Positions 34,479 to 42,687 of a DNA stretch of 64,000 nt are shown here, in pieces. Under the pieces are notes generated by a model. The model saw only the letters and a program-made list of their open reading frames with translations. It made no database searches and was not told where the DNA came from. Numbering within the stretch: the first letter of the stretch is position 1; each line of letters opens with the position of its first letter. The DNA is from Marinobacterium lacunae. Lineage in GTDB: Bacteria; Pseudomonadota; Gammaproteobacteria; Pseudomonadales; Balneatricaceae. The stretch covers positions 1-64,000 of the forward strand of contig NZ_JMQN01000045.1 in NCBI RefSeq assembly GCF_000705555.1, written 5' to 3'. A program made the position numbers and the translations under genes.

Positions 34479-36809
34479 ATGACAATCATGAAAAATATCA
34501 CCGACGGCAATGCCGTCGGGAGCCTGCTGAAAAGCGGCCTGTCCCTGAACGATCACCGTAACCTGATCCTTCAACGCACCAAGGAGACCGGCTTCTACGA
34601 CGGTCGCAAAAACCTCGAGCTGAAGGAGTCTGACCCGATCGCCTACGAGCGTATCTTCTCCAAGCTGCGCGCAGGGCTTGTCAGCTCCCGCGAAGTGGCG
34701 AAGAAGATCGCCGCCTCCCCCATCGTGGAGCAGGAGGGCGAGCTCTGCTTTACCCTCTACAACGTGGCCGGAGACTGTATCGCCACCTCCACCGGGATCA
34801 TCATCCACGTAGGCACCATGGGCGCCGCGATCAAGTACATGATCCAAAATAATTGGGAAGCGAACCCCGGCATCAACCCCGGTGACATGTTCACCAACAA
34901 CGACTGTCAGATCGGCAACGTGCACCCCTGCGATATTGCCACCATTGTGCCGATCTTCCATGACGACACGCTGGTGGGCTGGGTTGGCGGCGTAACCCAC
35001 GTAATCGATGTGGGCGCCGTGGGCCCAGGCTCCATGTCCAACGGACAGATTCAGCGCTTTGGTGATGGCGTGCAGATCACCTGCCGCAAAACCGGTGTTA
35101 ACGACACCCCGTTGCGCGACTGGCTGCACGAGAGCCAGCGTAACGTGCGTACGCCTAAATACTGGATTCTCGATGAGAAAACCCGTATCGCCGGCTGCCA
35201 CATGATCCGTGATCTGGTGGAAGAGACGATCCGCGAAGAGGGCGTCGAAGCGTATGAGCAGTTCGCCATGGAAGTGGTCGAGGATGGCCGTCGCGGCCTG
35301 ACCAGCCGCATCAAGTCGATGACCATTCCCGGTACATACAAGACCGTCGCGTTCGTGGACGTACCCTACTCTCACGAGGATGTAGCGGTACCCTCTCCGT
35401 TCGCAAAGGTGGACACCATCATGCACGCCCCGTGCGAGATCACGGTGAAGCCCGATGCCACCTGGCGCCTGGACTTCGAAGGTTGCAGCCGCTGGGGTTG
35501 GCATACCTACAACGCCAACCCTGTGGCCTTCACCAGTGGTATCTGGGTGATGATGACGCAGACACTGGTGCCCACCGAGCGCATCAACGACGGTGCCCGA
35601 TACGCCACCGAGTTCCGCCTGCCCAAGGGCACCTGGACCAACCCGGATGACCGCCGCACTGCCCACGCCGATGCCTGGCACTTCCTCGTGTCTTCCTGGA
35701 GTTCCCTGTGGCGCGGTATCAGCCGTTCTTACTTTGGCCGCGGCTATCTGGAAGAGGTTAACGCCGGTAACTCCAACCCCTGTAACTGGCTTCAGGGGGG
35801 CGGTATCAACCAGGAGGGCGAGATCCACGCCGTCAACAGCTTCGAGACCGCCGCATGCGGTACCGGCGCCTGCGCGGTGAAGGATGGTCTCAACCACGCT
35901 GCCGCAATCTGGAACCCTGAAGGCGATATGGGCGATATCGAGATCTGGGAACTGGCCGAGCCGCTGCTCTACATGGGCCGCACCATCAAGACCAACTCCG
36001 GCGGTTACGGCAAGTACCGGGGCGGTCTGGGCTTCGAGACCCTGCGTATGGTCTGGGGCTCAGCCGACTGGACCATGTTCTTCATGGGCAACGGTTACAT
36101 GAACAGCGACTGGGGCCTGATGGGGGGCTACCCCTCCGCCACCGGTTACCGCTTCGAGGCGCATGAAACCGGCTTGCTCGATCGCATCCGCGACGGTATG
36201 TCCCTGCCGCAGGGGAAAGACCTGAACCCGGATATGCCGGAGTTTGAGAAACACATCAGCCCCAGTGCCAAGGTGAAACGCGACAAGCAGTGCATCACCA
36301 CCGAGGCGATCTTCGAAAACGGCGATCTCTACCTCAACTACCTGCGCGGCGGCCCCGGTTTCGGTGATCCGCTGGATCGCGATCCCAAGGCCGTGGAGGA
36401 GGATCTCAACCAAAACTTCCTGCTGCCCAGCTATGCCGAGAAGGTATATGGCGTGTCGGCCATGCGCGATGAGGATGGACATTGGGAGGTCGACCTCAAA
36501 GAGACCGAAATTCGTCGCAAGGTAATCCGTCAGGCACGCGTTGCCGCCGGTGTGCCGGTACGCGATTGGATGGAGCAGGAGCGCGTGAAGATTCTTGATC
36601 ACGACGCATCGGTTCAGGTGAAGCAGATGTTCGCATCAAGCTTCGCGCTGTCACCGAAGTTCCTCGCCGAGTTCAAGAGCTTCTGGGATCTGCCGGATCA
36701 CTGGCAGCTGCTGGAGGAAAGCCTCGGGATCCCGATGTTCGGTGCCAAGCACCACATGGACATCAGCGAGCTGCCGGACGTCCACCCGGTGATCATGACA
36801 GAACAGTAA
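34479..36809 (+). CDS. acxB: Acetone carboxylase alpha subunit (HyuB-like)
   Basis: A 776-aa hydantoinase-B family subunit, exactly the length I recall for Xanthobacter AcxB. Characteristic blocks include GDMFTNNDCQIGNVHPCDIATIVP near 131-154, which corresponds to the metal-binding N-D-x(n)-H-x-x-D region of the family, and the later TGACAVKDGLNHAAAIWNPEGDMG near 463-486. The alpha subunit is thought to hold the Mn2+ site where the enolate of acetone and carboxyl phosphate react. It follows acxA after 65 bp and precedes acxC. Its large antisense frames are shadows of the GC-rich coding sequence. Confidence 0.93.
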   Translation: MTIMKNITDGNAVGSLLKSGLSLNDHRNLILQRTKETGFYDGRKNLELKESDPIAYERIFSKLRAGLVSSREVAKKIAASPIVEQEGELCFTLYNVAGDCIATSTGIIIHVGTMGAAIKYMIQNNWEANPGINPGDMFTNNDCQIGNVHPCDIATIVPIFHDDTLVGWVGGVTHVIDVGAVGPGSMSNGQIQRFGDGVQITCRKTGVNDTPLRDWLHESQRNVRTPKYWILDEKTRIAGCHMIRDLVEETIREEGVEAYEQFAMEVVEDGRRGLTSRIKSMTIPGTYKTVAFVDVPYSHEDVAVPSPFAKVDTIMHAPCEITVKPDATWRLDFEGCSRWGWHTYNANPVAFTSGIWVMMTQTLVPTERINDGARYATEFRLPKGTWTNPDDRRTAHADAWHFLVSSWSSLWRGISRSYFGRGYLEEVNAGNSNPCNWLQGGGINQEGEIHAVNSFETAACGTGACAVKDGLNHAAAIWNPEGDMGDIEIWELAEPLLYMGRTIKTNSGGYGKYRGGLGFETLRMVWGSADWTMFFMGNGYMNSDWGLMGGYPSATGYRFEAHETGLLDRIRDGMSLPQGKDLNPDMPEFEKHISPSAKVKRDKQCITTEAIFENGDLYLNYLRGGPGFGDPLDRDPKAVEEDLNQNFLLPSYAEKVYGVSAMRDEDGHWEVDLKETEIRRKVIRQARVAAGVPVRDWMEQERVKILDHDASVQVKQMFASSFALSPKFLAEFKSFWDLPDHWQLLEESLGIPMFGAKHHMDISELPDVHPVIMTEQ

Positions 36810-36882
36810 GGATCGGTCGCAATCAGGCACCACGGGGCCGTACAGGCCCCGCTATCCACGAATAATAAGATGAGTGACTAAG

Positions 36883-37380
36883 ATGACTACCTATACCAAG
36901 AAACAGGTCACCGACCTGGTTAAAGGCGAGCTGGATTGGGATTCTCTGCACCAGATGCTGTCGATGCCCAAGGACAAAGAGCGTTATGGCCAGTACATGG
37001 AGGTGTTGCAGGAGCAGGTATCCTGGGATGACCGCATCCTGCTGCCGCTCGGCCCCCACCTGTTTATCGTCGAGACCGGGGACAATACGCTGGTCACCAA
37101 GTGCGGATGCGGCCACAACTTCGGCGATTACCGCCAGAACTGGAAGCTCAATGCACTGGTATATGTCCGCGACAACGAGACCAAGATGAGCGAGGTCTAT
37201 CCCAAGCTGATGGCACCGCATACCGACTGGCAGGTGTACCGTGAGTACTACTGCCCCACCTGCGGCACCATGCACGATGTGGAAGCGCCAACCCCCTGGT
37301 ATCCGGTGATCCACGACTTCCAGCCCAACTTGAAGGCGTTTTTCGACTGGCTGGATATGCCAGCTCCAGCTAACGCCTGA
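36883..37380 (+). CDS. acxC: Acetone carboxylase gamma subunit
   Basis: A 165-aa small subunit of acetone carboxylase, matching the family (Xanthobacter AcxC 168 aa). LHQMLSMPKDKERY near 22-35, WDDRILLPLGPHLFIV near 50-65, CGCGHNFGDYRQNWKLNA near 75-92 and CPTCGTMHDVEAPTPWYPVIHDF near 125-147 are all conserved. The paired cysteines (CGCG and CPTCG) look like a structural zinc site. I start at ATG 36883; GTG 36874 in frame is an alternative adding three residues. It completes the alpha2-beta2-gamma2 enzyme and is followed by a terminator. Confidence 0.94.
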   Translation: MTTYTKKQVTDLVKGELDWDSLHQMLSMPKDKERYGQYMEVLQEQVSWDDRILLPLGPHLFIVETGDNTLVTKCGCGHNFGDYRQNWKLNALVYVRDNETKMSEVYPKLMAPHTDWQVYREYYCPTCGTMHDVEAPTPWYPVIHDFQPNLKAFFDWLDMPAPANA

Positions 37381-37392
37381 CGACGTCACCAC

Positions 37393-37425
37393 AACGGATC
37401 CCGATGTTCCCCCGGGATCCGTTTT
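37393..37425 (+). terminator. Rho-independent terminator of acxABC
   Basis: AACGGATCCC (37393-37402) pairs with GGGATCCGTT around an 11-bp loop and runs into TTTTC. It lies 13 bp after acxC and isolates the operon from the SecB-family gene. Confidence 0.8.
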
Positions 37426-37456
37426 CTCACCGATTCAGCCCGTTAAGGAGCCTTCT

Positions 37457-37909
37457 ATGACCGGTTTCAACACCCATACCCATAGCGAGCCGCACTTCTC
37501 GATGCAAAAGATCTACCTCAAAGGTGCCGCATTCGAATCGCCACAGGCCGCCGCCGTATTCAGTCAGGACTGGAAACCGCAGACAACACTAGAGCTGGAT
37601 GTGCAGCATGAAGCGCTCGAAGGCGGGCGCTATGAGGTGGTACTCACGGTCGGGATTACCGCGCGCAATGCCGATCAACTGGCCTTCACACTGGAGGTTG
37701 AGCAGGCCGCACTCTTTCAGATCGCCGGTTTTCCGGACGATCAACTGGAGCAGGCACTGGCAGCCGCCTGCCCAAGCATCATGTTTCCCTACCTGCGAGA
37801 AAACGTGGACCACCTGCTGGTCAAGGGCGGCTACCCGGCACTGACGCTGGCACCTGTGAACTTCGACGCGCTCTACCGCGAGCGGAATCAATCAAGTTCG
37901 GCTGCCTGA
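37457..37909 (+). CDS. SecB-family export chaperone
   Basis: A 150-aa protein clearly of the SecB family. MQKIYLKGAAFESPQAAAVFSQDWKP near 16-41 aligns with the conserved QRIYxKDxSFExPxxPxxFxxxWxP core, followed by a YEVVLTVGITAR strand and the C-terminal SIMFPYLRENVDHLLVKGGYPALTLAPVNFDALY. SecB is a cytosolic homotetrameric chaperone that holds preproteins for SecA. Housekeeping secB usually sits near gpsA/grxC, which are absent here, so this may be a second copy; that cannot be shown from this window. ATG 37457 has GGAG. Its 3' end overlaps the convergent exporter by 22 bp. Confidence 0.85.
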   Translation: MTGFNTHTHSEPHFSMQKIYLKGAAFESPQAAAVFSQDWKPQTTLELDVQHEALEGGRYEVVLTVGITARNADQLAFTLEVEQAALFQIAGFPDDQLEQALAAACPSIMFPYLRENVDHLLVKGGYPALTLAPVNFDALYRERNQSSSAA

Positions 37910-38802
37910 GGTGTGATCAACCGCTTGCGCAATCGCAGGCGGTCACCGAAGACATTGATCATCAGCCCGATCAGAATCAGCACGATGCCGCCAAGCTGAA
38001 CAAGGCTCAGCGCCTCGCCCAGCACCAGCCAGGCCGTTACCAGCCCCACCACAGGCACCAGCAATGTGAGCGGCGCAACGGTGGATGCCGGATAATGACG
38101 CATCAGAAAGGCCCAGCTGCCATAACCGAAAAGCGTCGCGGCCAATGCCAGATACAGCAGCGCACCGATCGACTGCCAGCCGATGTGGGCAAGGCTCGAC
38201 ATCACCAGCTCCGGCCCTTCCAGCCAGAGCGAGAGTGCCAAAAACGGCAGCGGCGGAACCAGAGAGCCCCAGACCACAAGGCTCATCAGATCGACGCCGC
38301 CGAGCTGACCGATACGCCTATTCACAATATTGCCAAGGCCCCAACTGGCGGCTGCGGCAATCGTCAGAAAGAACCCCGCCAGCGTCATCGCCTCGGCCGG
38401 TGTCGTCGTTGCCAGCAGCGCAAGCCCTGAAGAGGCGACGATCAACGAGATGAACTGCGGCAACCGCCAGCGCTCACCGAGCATCAACAGCGCAAAGATC
38501 ATTGTGAACAGCATCTGCGATTGCAGCACCAGCGAAGCCAACCCCGCCGGCATGCCCACATACATGCCGCTGAACAGAAACGCGAACTGCCCAAGACTGA
38601 TCGTCGAACCGTAGGCCAACAGCCACTTCAACGGCAGCTTCGGCGGTTTCACAATCAGCACGGCCGGAAACGCCACCAACGCAAAGCGCAGCGCCCCCAA
38701 CAGCATTGGCGGCAGCTCATCCAGCCCAAACCGGATTACAACGAAGTTCAGCCCCCAAGCCAGCACAATCAGAAGTGCCAGCCCCCAGTGTTTCACACTC
38801 AA
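37888..38802 (-). CDS. EamA-family (DMT) exporter
   Basis: A 304-aa protein with ten predicted transmembrane helices and two EamA repeats (about 6-135 and 145-285). Characteristic are WGLNFVVIRFGLDELPPMLLGALRFALVAFPA near the start and WGLGNIVNRRIG near 155-166, similar to the amino-acid-metabolite exporter EamA (O-acetylserine/cysteine). The substrate is not predictable. The start is TTG at 38802 with AAGGAG seven bases upstream; a GTG six bases inside is an alternative. Its C-terminus overlaps the convergent SecB gene. The upstream XRE-cupin regulator, 40 bp away, may control it (inference). Confidence 0.85.
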   Translation of the reverse strand: MSVKHWGLALLIVLAWGLNFVVIRFGLDELPPMLLGALRFALVAFPAVLIVKPPKLPLKWLLAYGSTISLGQFAFLFSGMYVGMPAGLASLVLQSQMLFTMIFALLMLGERWRLPQFISLIVASSGLALLATTTPAEAMTLAGFFLTIAAAASWGLGNIVNRRIGQLGGVDLMSLVVWGSLVPPLPFLALSLWLEGPELVMSSLAHIGWQSIGALLYLALAATLFGYGSWAFLMRHYPASTVAPLTLLVPVVGLVTAWLVLGEALSLVQLGGIVLILIGLMINVFGDRLRLRKRLITPQAAELD

Positions 38803-38842
38803 TGAATCGCTCCTTGAAAAGAGGCTTTTGCCGACAACAGAA

Positions 38843-39424
38843 CTAATCGCGGTGGTGACGGTAGTGGATCAGATTATGAAAAACAGCAGCCGTCTGGCCC
38901 AGGTTACGGTAGCCGTGGGGCCGGTCGGCGGCAAAGCGTACCGCATCGCCTTCACGCATCGGATGCCACTGGCCATCAAACAGCAGCTCCATCTCGCCAC
39001 GTATGACGATCACGGCTTCCGTTACGCCTTCGGCGTGCGGCTCTGACTGGCGCTCATAGCCCGGCAGCAGGGTCAGTTCGAACAACTCATAACCCAGAGC
39101 CGGATCATAGGGGAACAGCGACGCCACCAGCATCTGATCTTGTGCAGGCTGGTGGCGCAGCTGATCGGCCTGACGCAGCTCGGTATCCAGTTGCCGGTCA
39201 AGCGGATCGGTGAACTCCGACAATGCGACGTTAAAACCGGTGGCGATCTTCCAGAGTGTGGCGATGGTCGGACTCGACTCGCCCCGCTCTATCTGACCGA
39301 GCATCGCCTTGCTGACACCGGTCTCCTGTGCGGTACGATCCAGACTCCACCCCATCGCCTGACGTTTGCTTTTCAGCGTCTGTCCGAGCTGTAAGCTGGT
39401 GTCCTGCATCGTATCCACACTCAC
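38843..39424 (-). CDS. XRE-family regulator with C-terminal cupin domain
   Basis: A 193-aa regulator. The N-terminal HTH (about 12-67) includes LGQTLKSKRQAMGWSLDRTAQETGVSKAMLGQIERGESSPTIATLWKIA, a classic XRE fold. A cupin domain (about 105-185) follows with LLPGYERQSEPHAEGVTEAVIVIRGE and DAVRFAADRPHGYRN. This architecture resembles small-molecule-responsive repressors of transporter or catabolic genes. The start is GTG 39424 with AGGA upstream; ATG a few codons in is possible. Same strand and 40 bp upstream of the EamA exporter. Confidence 0.88.
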   Translation of the reverse strand: MSVDTMQDTSLQLGQTLKSKRQAMGWSLDRTAQETGVSKAMLGQIERGESSPTIATLWKIATGFNVALSEFTDPLDRQLDTELRQADQLRHQPAQDQMLVASLFPYDPALGYELFELTLLPGYERQSEPHAEGVTEAVIVIRGEMELLFDGQWHPMREGDAVRFAADRPHGYRNLGQTAAVFHNLIHYRHHRD

Positions 39425-39511
39425 TGCCTGTTTCCTGTTCGGGTTAGAAAAAAGTGGATCGCCGCCCGCGGCGAAGCGCTTCAGTGTACATCACGACGAT
39501 CCAATAGTTCA

Positions 39512-39880
39512 TCAGGCTGCCGGGCTGTAAACACGCAGACGATTACCGTCCGGGTCGAGCGCGACAAAGGTATAGCCGAACTCCATATCCACCGGCGACT
39601 GGGCAAAACCGAGCCCCATCGCCTGCCACTGGCTGTATCGCTCGTCCACGGCAGCACGATCCGCCACCTTGAAGACAAGCTCGCCCCCGCCAGCTGGAGC
39701 CATCACCTTTGGCTCGACATCAGCACGCGCCCAGAGTCCAAACATCAAGCCGGAATCCAGCACGTAGGCGGCAAATACCGGTGAGGATTCAACAGGCTGC
39801 AGTTCCAGCAGATCCGAGTAAAATCGGGCACTGTTGTCGCTGCTTTCAACGTAAAGAATAACGAAGTTGGGATGGTTCAT
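39512..39880 (-). CDS. VOC-superfamily protein (glyoxalase/bleomycin-resistance type)
   Basis: A 122-aa single vicinal-oxygen-chelate domain protein with the paired beta-alpha-beta-beta-beta folds. FVILYVESSDNSARFYSDLLEL is at the N-terminus, and the C-terminal metal and edge strand is FVALDPDGNRLRVYSP. Family members act as glyoxalases, dioxygenases or drug-binding proteins; nothing here decides which. It lies about 70 bp downstream of the WYL regulator on the same strand, so the two probably form a unit, with the regulator possibly controlling it. Confidence 0.8.
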   Translation of the reverse strand: MNHPNFVILYVESSDNSARFYSDLLELQPVESSPVFAAYVLDSGLMFGLWARADVEPKVMAPAGGGELVFKVADRAAVDERYSQWQAMGLGFAQSPVDMEFGYTFVALDPDGNRLRVYSPAA

Positions 39881-39950
39881 AGGATGCTCCTGAAAACTGT
39901 TTCAACCGGCGAACCGTTCGCCGACAGAGCCATCCTAGCCAGCACCACTG

Positions 39951-40652
39951 TCAGTTTTTGTCAGCAGCCTGACGCTTTTTCTCCTCCTCTCGCCAGGCCT
40001 TTAACAGCACAAAGCGATGGGTCGGGTAACGCTGGGCTTCTACCTGCAGTTGTTGAATACGGTCGGTACGGAAGTTACGGAACGCCTGACGCGTCTCACA
40101 CCAGGCCAAAAGCAGGCACACCTCATTGAAATAGCCCAGCGCAAAAGGCCAGACCGTACGCTTTGACTCGCGCTCTTCCAGTGAACGGTAATCGATGCTC
40201 ACCTTAAGCCCGTCACGAATAGCACGGCGCAGAAGCGTCACTTCATCCCCTTTCAACCGGTTATTGCCGCTAGGACCAATCAACAGGGTGTTAGCATCCA
40301 TCGCTTGTCGGAGATCGGCCGGCAACACGGCGGATATCTTGCTCAGCACGCTATTCGCGCTGTCACTCAACTCCCTGTCTGCCCGCTCAGCTACCCAACG
40401 CGAACCAAGCACCAGCGCTTCAAGCTCCTCTTCGCTGAACATCAACGGCGGCAACATGAAGCCCGGCTTCAGCACATACCCCACGCCGGCCTCACCCTGA
40501 ATATCAGCCCCCTGCTGTTGCAGCGTTGCGATATCCCGATACAACGTACGAAGGCTGATACCCAGTTCCTGCGCAAGACGCTCTCCAGTTACCGGATAGC
40601 GGTGACGACGCAGAAGCTGCAGTAACTCTAGAAGTCGTTGCGAACGGGACAC
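39951..40652 (-). CDS. HTH-WYL transcriptional regulator (YafY family)
   Basis: A 233-aa regulator. The N-terminal winged HTH (about 3-56, LLELLQLLRRHRYPVTGERLAQELGISLRTLYRDIATLQ) is followed by a WYL-type ligand-sensing domain (about 135-210). The usual WYL tripeptide region reads WPFALGYFNEVCLLLAW. WYL proteins sense small ligands or nucleic-acid ends and control defence or metabolic genes. The longer frame to 40715 is rejected because GTG 40652 has CCGGAG upstream and gives the family N-terminus (SRSQRL). Near the boundary with the AT-rich region. Confidence 0.85.
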   Translation of the reverse strand: MSRSQRLLELLQLLRRHRYPVTGERLAQELGISLRTLYRDIATLQQQGADIQGEAGVGYVLKPGFMLPPLMFSEEELEALVLGSRWVAERADRELSDSANSVLSKISAVLPADLRQAMDANTLLIGPSGNNRLKGDEVTLLRRAIRDGLKVSIDYRSLEERESKRTVWPFALGYFNEVCLLLAWCETRQAFRNFRTDRIQQLQVEAQRYPTHRFVLLKAWREEEKKRQAADKN

Positions 40653-40771
40653 ATGACACTCCGGTGAAGGCTTAGGGGGGCTATCTAAAGCGGATGTTAC
40701 CAGACACCCACACAAGGCTAACGATGGCCGTTACATACCCCCGTGGCATAGGGAGTGAGAAACGTCACACA

Positions 40772-41257
40772 TTATGTACTGGAGATCGCTGTGGCCCCAC
40801 CGACCGTCAGATAGTAGGTGGTGAAGCTGCGGCCCATTAACTGCGTTTTACACACCCTGTTTGCCAACGTGGCTAAGGATTTATAGTCGCGCCTGCTGTC
40901 AAGCAGATGAAACAGAACCTCCTTATGCCCCAGCTCCTCGGCCCAGCACATCATAGTTTTAAACACTGCGATACCCGAACCCCAAAACCGATTCGATAGA
41001 ACAATCGCAATTTCAAAACCGTTATCATCCGGCTGTATACCACACCAACCGGCTAGGTGAGCATCCACATATACCGCCCGAATTCGACAACCGGGCGTAT
41101 CTCCAACCTCTACCTTACTGCCCATCCAGGCCCGTACGCTCTCTGGAGTAAAGTAATCGTGTTCAATCAGATGAGACCTTAAAGAATCCTCATTAAGAAC
41201 CTTCAACATCTCATCTGGATCAACAGAGGTGAATTTCGAATACGAAATATTATTCAT
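40772..41257 (-). CDS. Putative GNAT acetyltransferase, 161 aa
   Basis: A GNAT-like fold with an AGWCGIQPDDNGFEIAIVLSNRFWGSGIAVFKTMMCWAEELG stretch near 70-112 that fits the acetyl-CoA binding beta4-alpha3 area, though the Q/RxxGxG/A loop is degenerate (RFWGSGI). The substrate is unknown. The base composition is more A/T-rich than the left neighbours. ATG at 41257 follows an AT-rich leader. It is the leftmost gene of the leftward accessory array (40.8-48.2 kb). No clear attC-like site follows it. Confidence 0.68.
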   Translation of the reverse strand: MNNISYSKFTSVDPDEMLKVLNEDSLRSHLIEHDYFTPESVRAWMGSKVEVGDTPGCRIRAVYVDAHLAGWCGIQPDDNGFEIAIVLSNRFWGSGIAVFKTMMCWAEELGHKEVLFHLLDSRRDYKSLATLANRVCKTQLMGRSFTTYYLTVGGATAISST

Positions 41258-41373
41258 GAAAATAAATATATTATTAGTGAATATTTCTTAGACCCAGCTA
41301 AAAACTAATAATCACGACAGCCATATTTTTACACGTAATCACTTGCCATAAGGTCATTTTTAATGCATAAAAC

Positions 41374-42003
41374 TTAACCCAATTTTCTTGCAATAATAAA
41401 AACTTCAATATTTTTCGGCCCGTAATGCCACTGTCTCTCTATGGAAAACCCAGCATTTTTTATTTCAGAAACCAAATCATTTTCACTAAACATGAATACA
41501 TCTGGCATTAAGCCGAAAGGCTTCAATAAGGGCACCAGCAACTTAATAAATCGAAAATATGAGCGCCCTAAGCAGACCGTACTACTCACGAAAATACCAC
41601 CTATTTTGAGAACCCTTGCTACTTCGGCGATCAGCTCTTTTCTATTTGGCACAAGATGAATTACATTTAACCCTAATACGGCGTCAAGACTAGAGGAGCT
41701 GGCGTTGAACGCCTCCAGAGTACTGCGACTGAATGTAATATTACTTACCCCTGCTGCCTCGGCTTTTGCACGGCCAATTTCGATCATCTTTTCAGATACA
41801 TCGATCGCGTCTATTTTATGTACGTATGGCGAATGGTGGATTGCTGTAGTGCCAGTCCCACAGCCAAACTCTAACAGGTGCATACCTTGAGTTAAAAACT
41901 CTTGAGTTTCAGATAACTTCCTTTGATATCTTGCTTCATCAGGCACTTTCTTTTTGGAGTATTTTTCTGCAGCTCTATCCCAAAATTTATCTGACGTACC
42001 CAT
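41374..42003 (-). CDS. Class I SAM-dependent methyltransferase
   Basis: A 209-aa small-molecule methyltransferase with the SAM motif LLEFGCGTGTTAIHHSPYVHKIDAIDVSEKMIEIGRAKA near 45-83 (GxGxG and acidic loop) and motif IV-like LDAVLGLNVIHLVPNRKELI near 114-133. Resembles MenG/UbiE-like or toxicant-modifying methyltransferases; the substrate is unknown. ATG 42003 has GGAGG nine bases upstream. The longer frame (to 42045) has no support. AT-rich and on the same strand as its neighbours, consistent with a captured accessory gene. Confidence 0.83.
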   Translation of the reverse strand: MGTSDKFWDRAAEKYSKKKVPDEARYQRKLSETQEFLTQGMHLLEFGCGTGTTAIHHSPYVHKIDAIDVSEKMIEIGRAKAEAAGVSNITFSRSTLEAFNASSSSLDAVLGLNVIHLVPNRKELIAEVARVLKIGGIFVSSTVCLGRSYFRFIKLLVPLLKPFGLMPDVFMFSENDLVSEIKNAGFSIERQWHYGPKNIEVFIIARKLG

Positions 42004-42079
42004 GTTCCCCTCCAAATCATTATGATTGACTCGCCGCACCCGCAATCTTTATACCTGCATTCTAGTGTACGCCGTACTT

Positions 42080-42552
42080 CTACGCGTTAGCGCCTAAATG
42101 CTTCTCCATCGAAAAATTGACCAAGGTTACACCATTTCTCTGTACTTCATTCTTTCTGACTACAGAAAAACCACGACGCTCAAAGAAAGGCTTCGCTATG
42201 AGCGACGCCTCAACATATAGGCGTTTGATTTTCCTTGTACTTGCTTCTTCAAGCAAATACTCATACAGGGTAGACGCTACTCCCATTCGCTGAAAATCAG
42301 GATGTGTATACGTGCAATCAATGTGACCGTCCGTATCCAACTCTATAAAGCCCGCCACACGCCCATTGATTATTGCTACGAAAGGTTTCTTTATACTGAG
42401 TCTCTCTGACCAAGCTCATAATCAACAGGTTCGGGAGCCCAGGCTTCTTTTTGATCGACTGTATAAATAGATGAGTCAATTTCATGTACGGATTTATAAA
42501 ACAGATCAGCAATCTCCCTTTCCCGCTCCTCAGAATATCCTTGTATATACAT
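42080..42552 (-). pseudogene. GNAT acetyltransferase broken by one frameshift
   Basis: Read on the minus strand from ATG 42552 the first frame gives MYIQGYSEEREREIADLFYKS and WAPEPVDYELGQRDSV, then a stop. The second half, in another frame, continues KKPFVAIINGRVAGFIELDTDGHIDCTYTHPDFQRMGVASTLYEYLL, including the acetyl-CoA loop QRMGVA. Restoring one base near 42409-42413 (so the codons read YELW-SERL-SIKKP) fuses them into one intact GNAT domain of about 157 aa. So this is one gene with a single-base loss, either a real pseudogene or a sequencing error. The short 42318-42590 frame is a shadow of it. Confidence 0.8.
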
Positions 42553-42590
42553 AATATTATTAACTCTGTATTTAGTGCGAAGCTGGGCAT

Positions 42591-42668
42591 TTACCGTCGC
42601 GCCTTCTTCTGGTTCTTGTAAGCTGGCATTTCACACCTCGTCTGCATTAGATCGAGGTGTCCACTACA
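42591..42668 (-). mobile_element. IS3-family left-end fragment
   Basis: Minus strand from 42668: TGTAGTGGACACC and an inverted repeat ACACCTCG (42633-42640) / CGAGGTGT (42653-42660). These are followed by ATG and 12 codons (MPAYKNQKKARR) that look like the beginning of an IS3-type OrfA, then a stop. IS3 relatives commonly start with TGTAGTGGACAC-like ends and a hairpin before OrfA. Only this fragment remains; the family call is by pattern and not certain. Confidence 0.5.
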
Positions 42669-42687
42669 GCGGGAGAACTACATCATT

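Noticed and set aside
34473-35897. Long minus-strand open frame (about 474 aa) antisense to acxB
   Set aside because: The plus strand clearly encodes acetone carboxylase alpha. The antisense frame is Val/Gly/His-rich with no domain, a known shadow of GC-rich coding sequence.
42064-42092. attC core CGCTAAC at the end of the GNAT pseudogene
   Set aside because: The core lies within the coding end, no R' partner was found and the palindrome GTACGCCGTAC is short; evidence is too weak to call a site.
42318-42590. Minus-strand 90-aa frame as an independent gene
   Set aside because: It overlaps the frameshifted GNAT gene and its protein has no features; the other frame carries the GNAT N-terminus.
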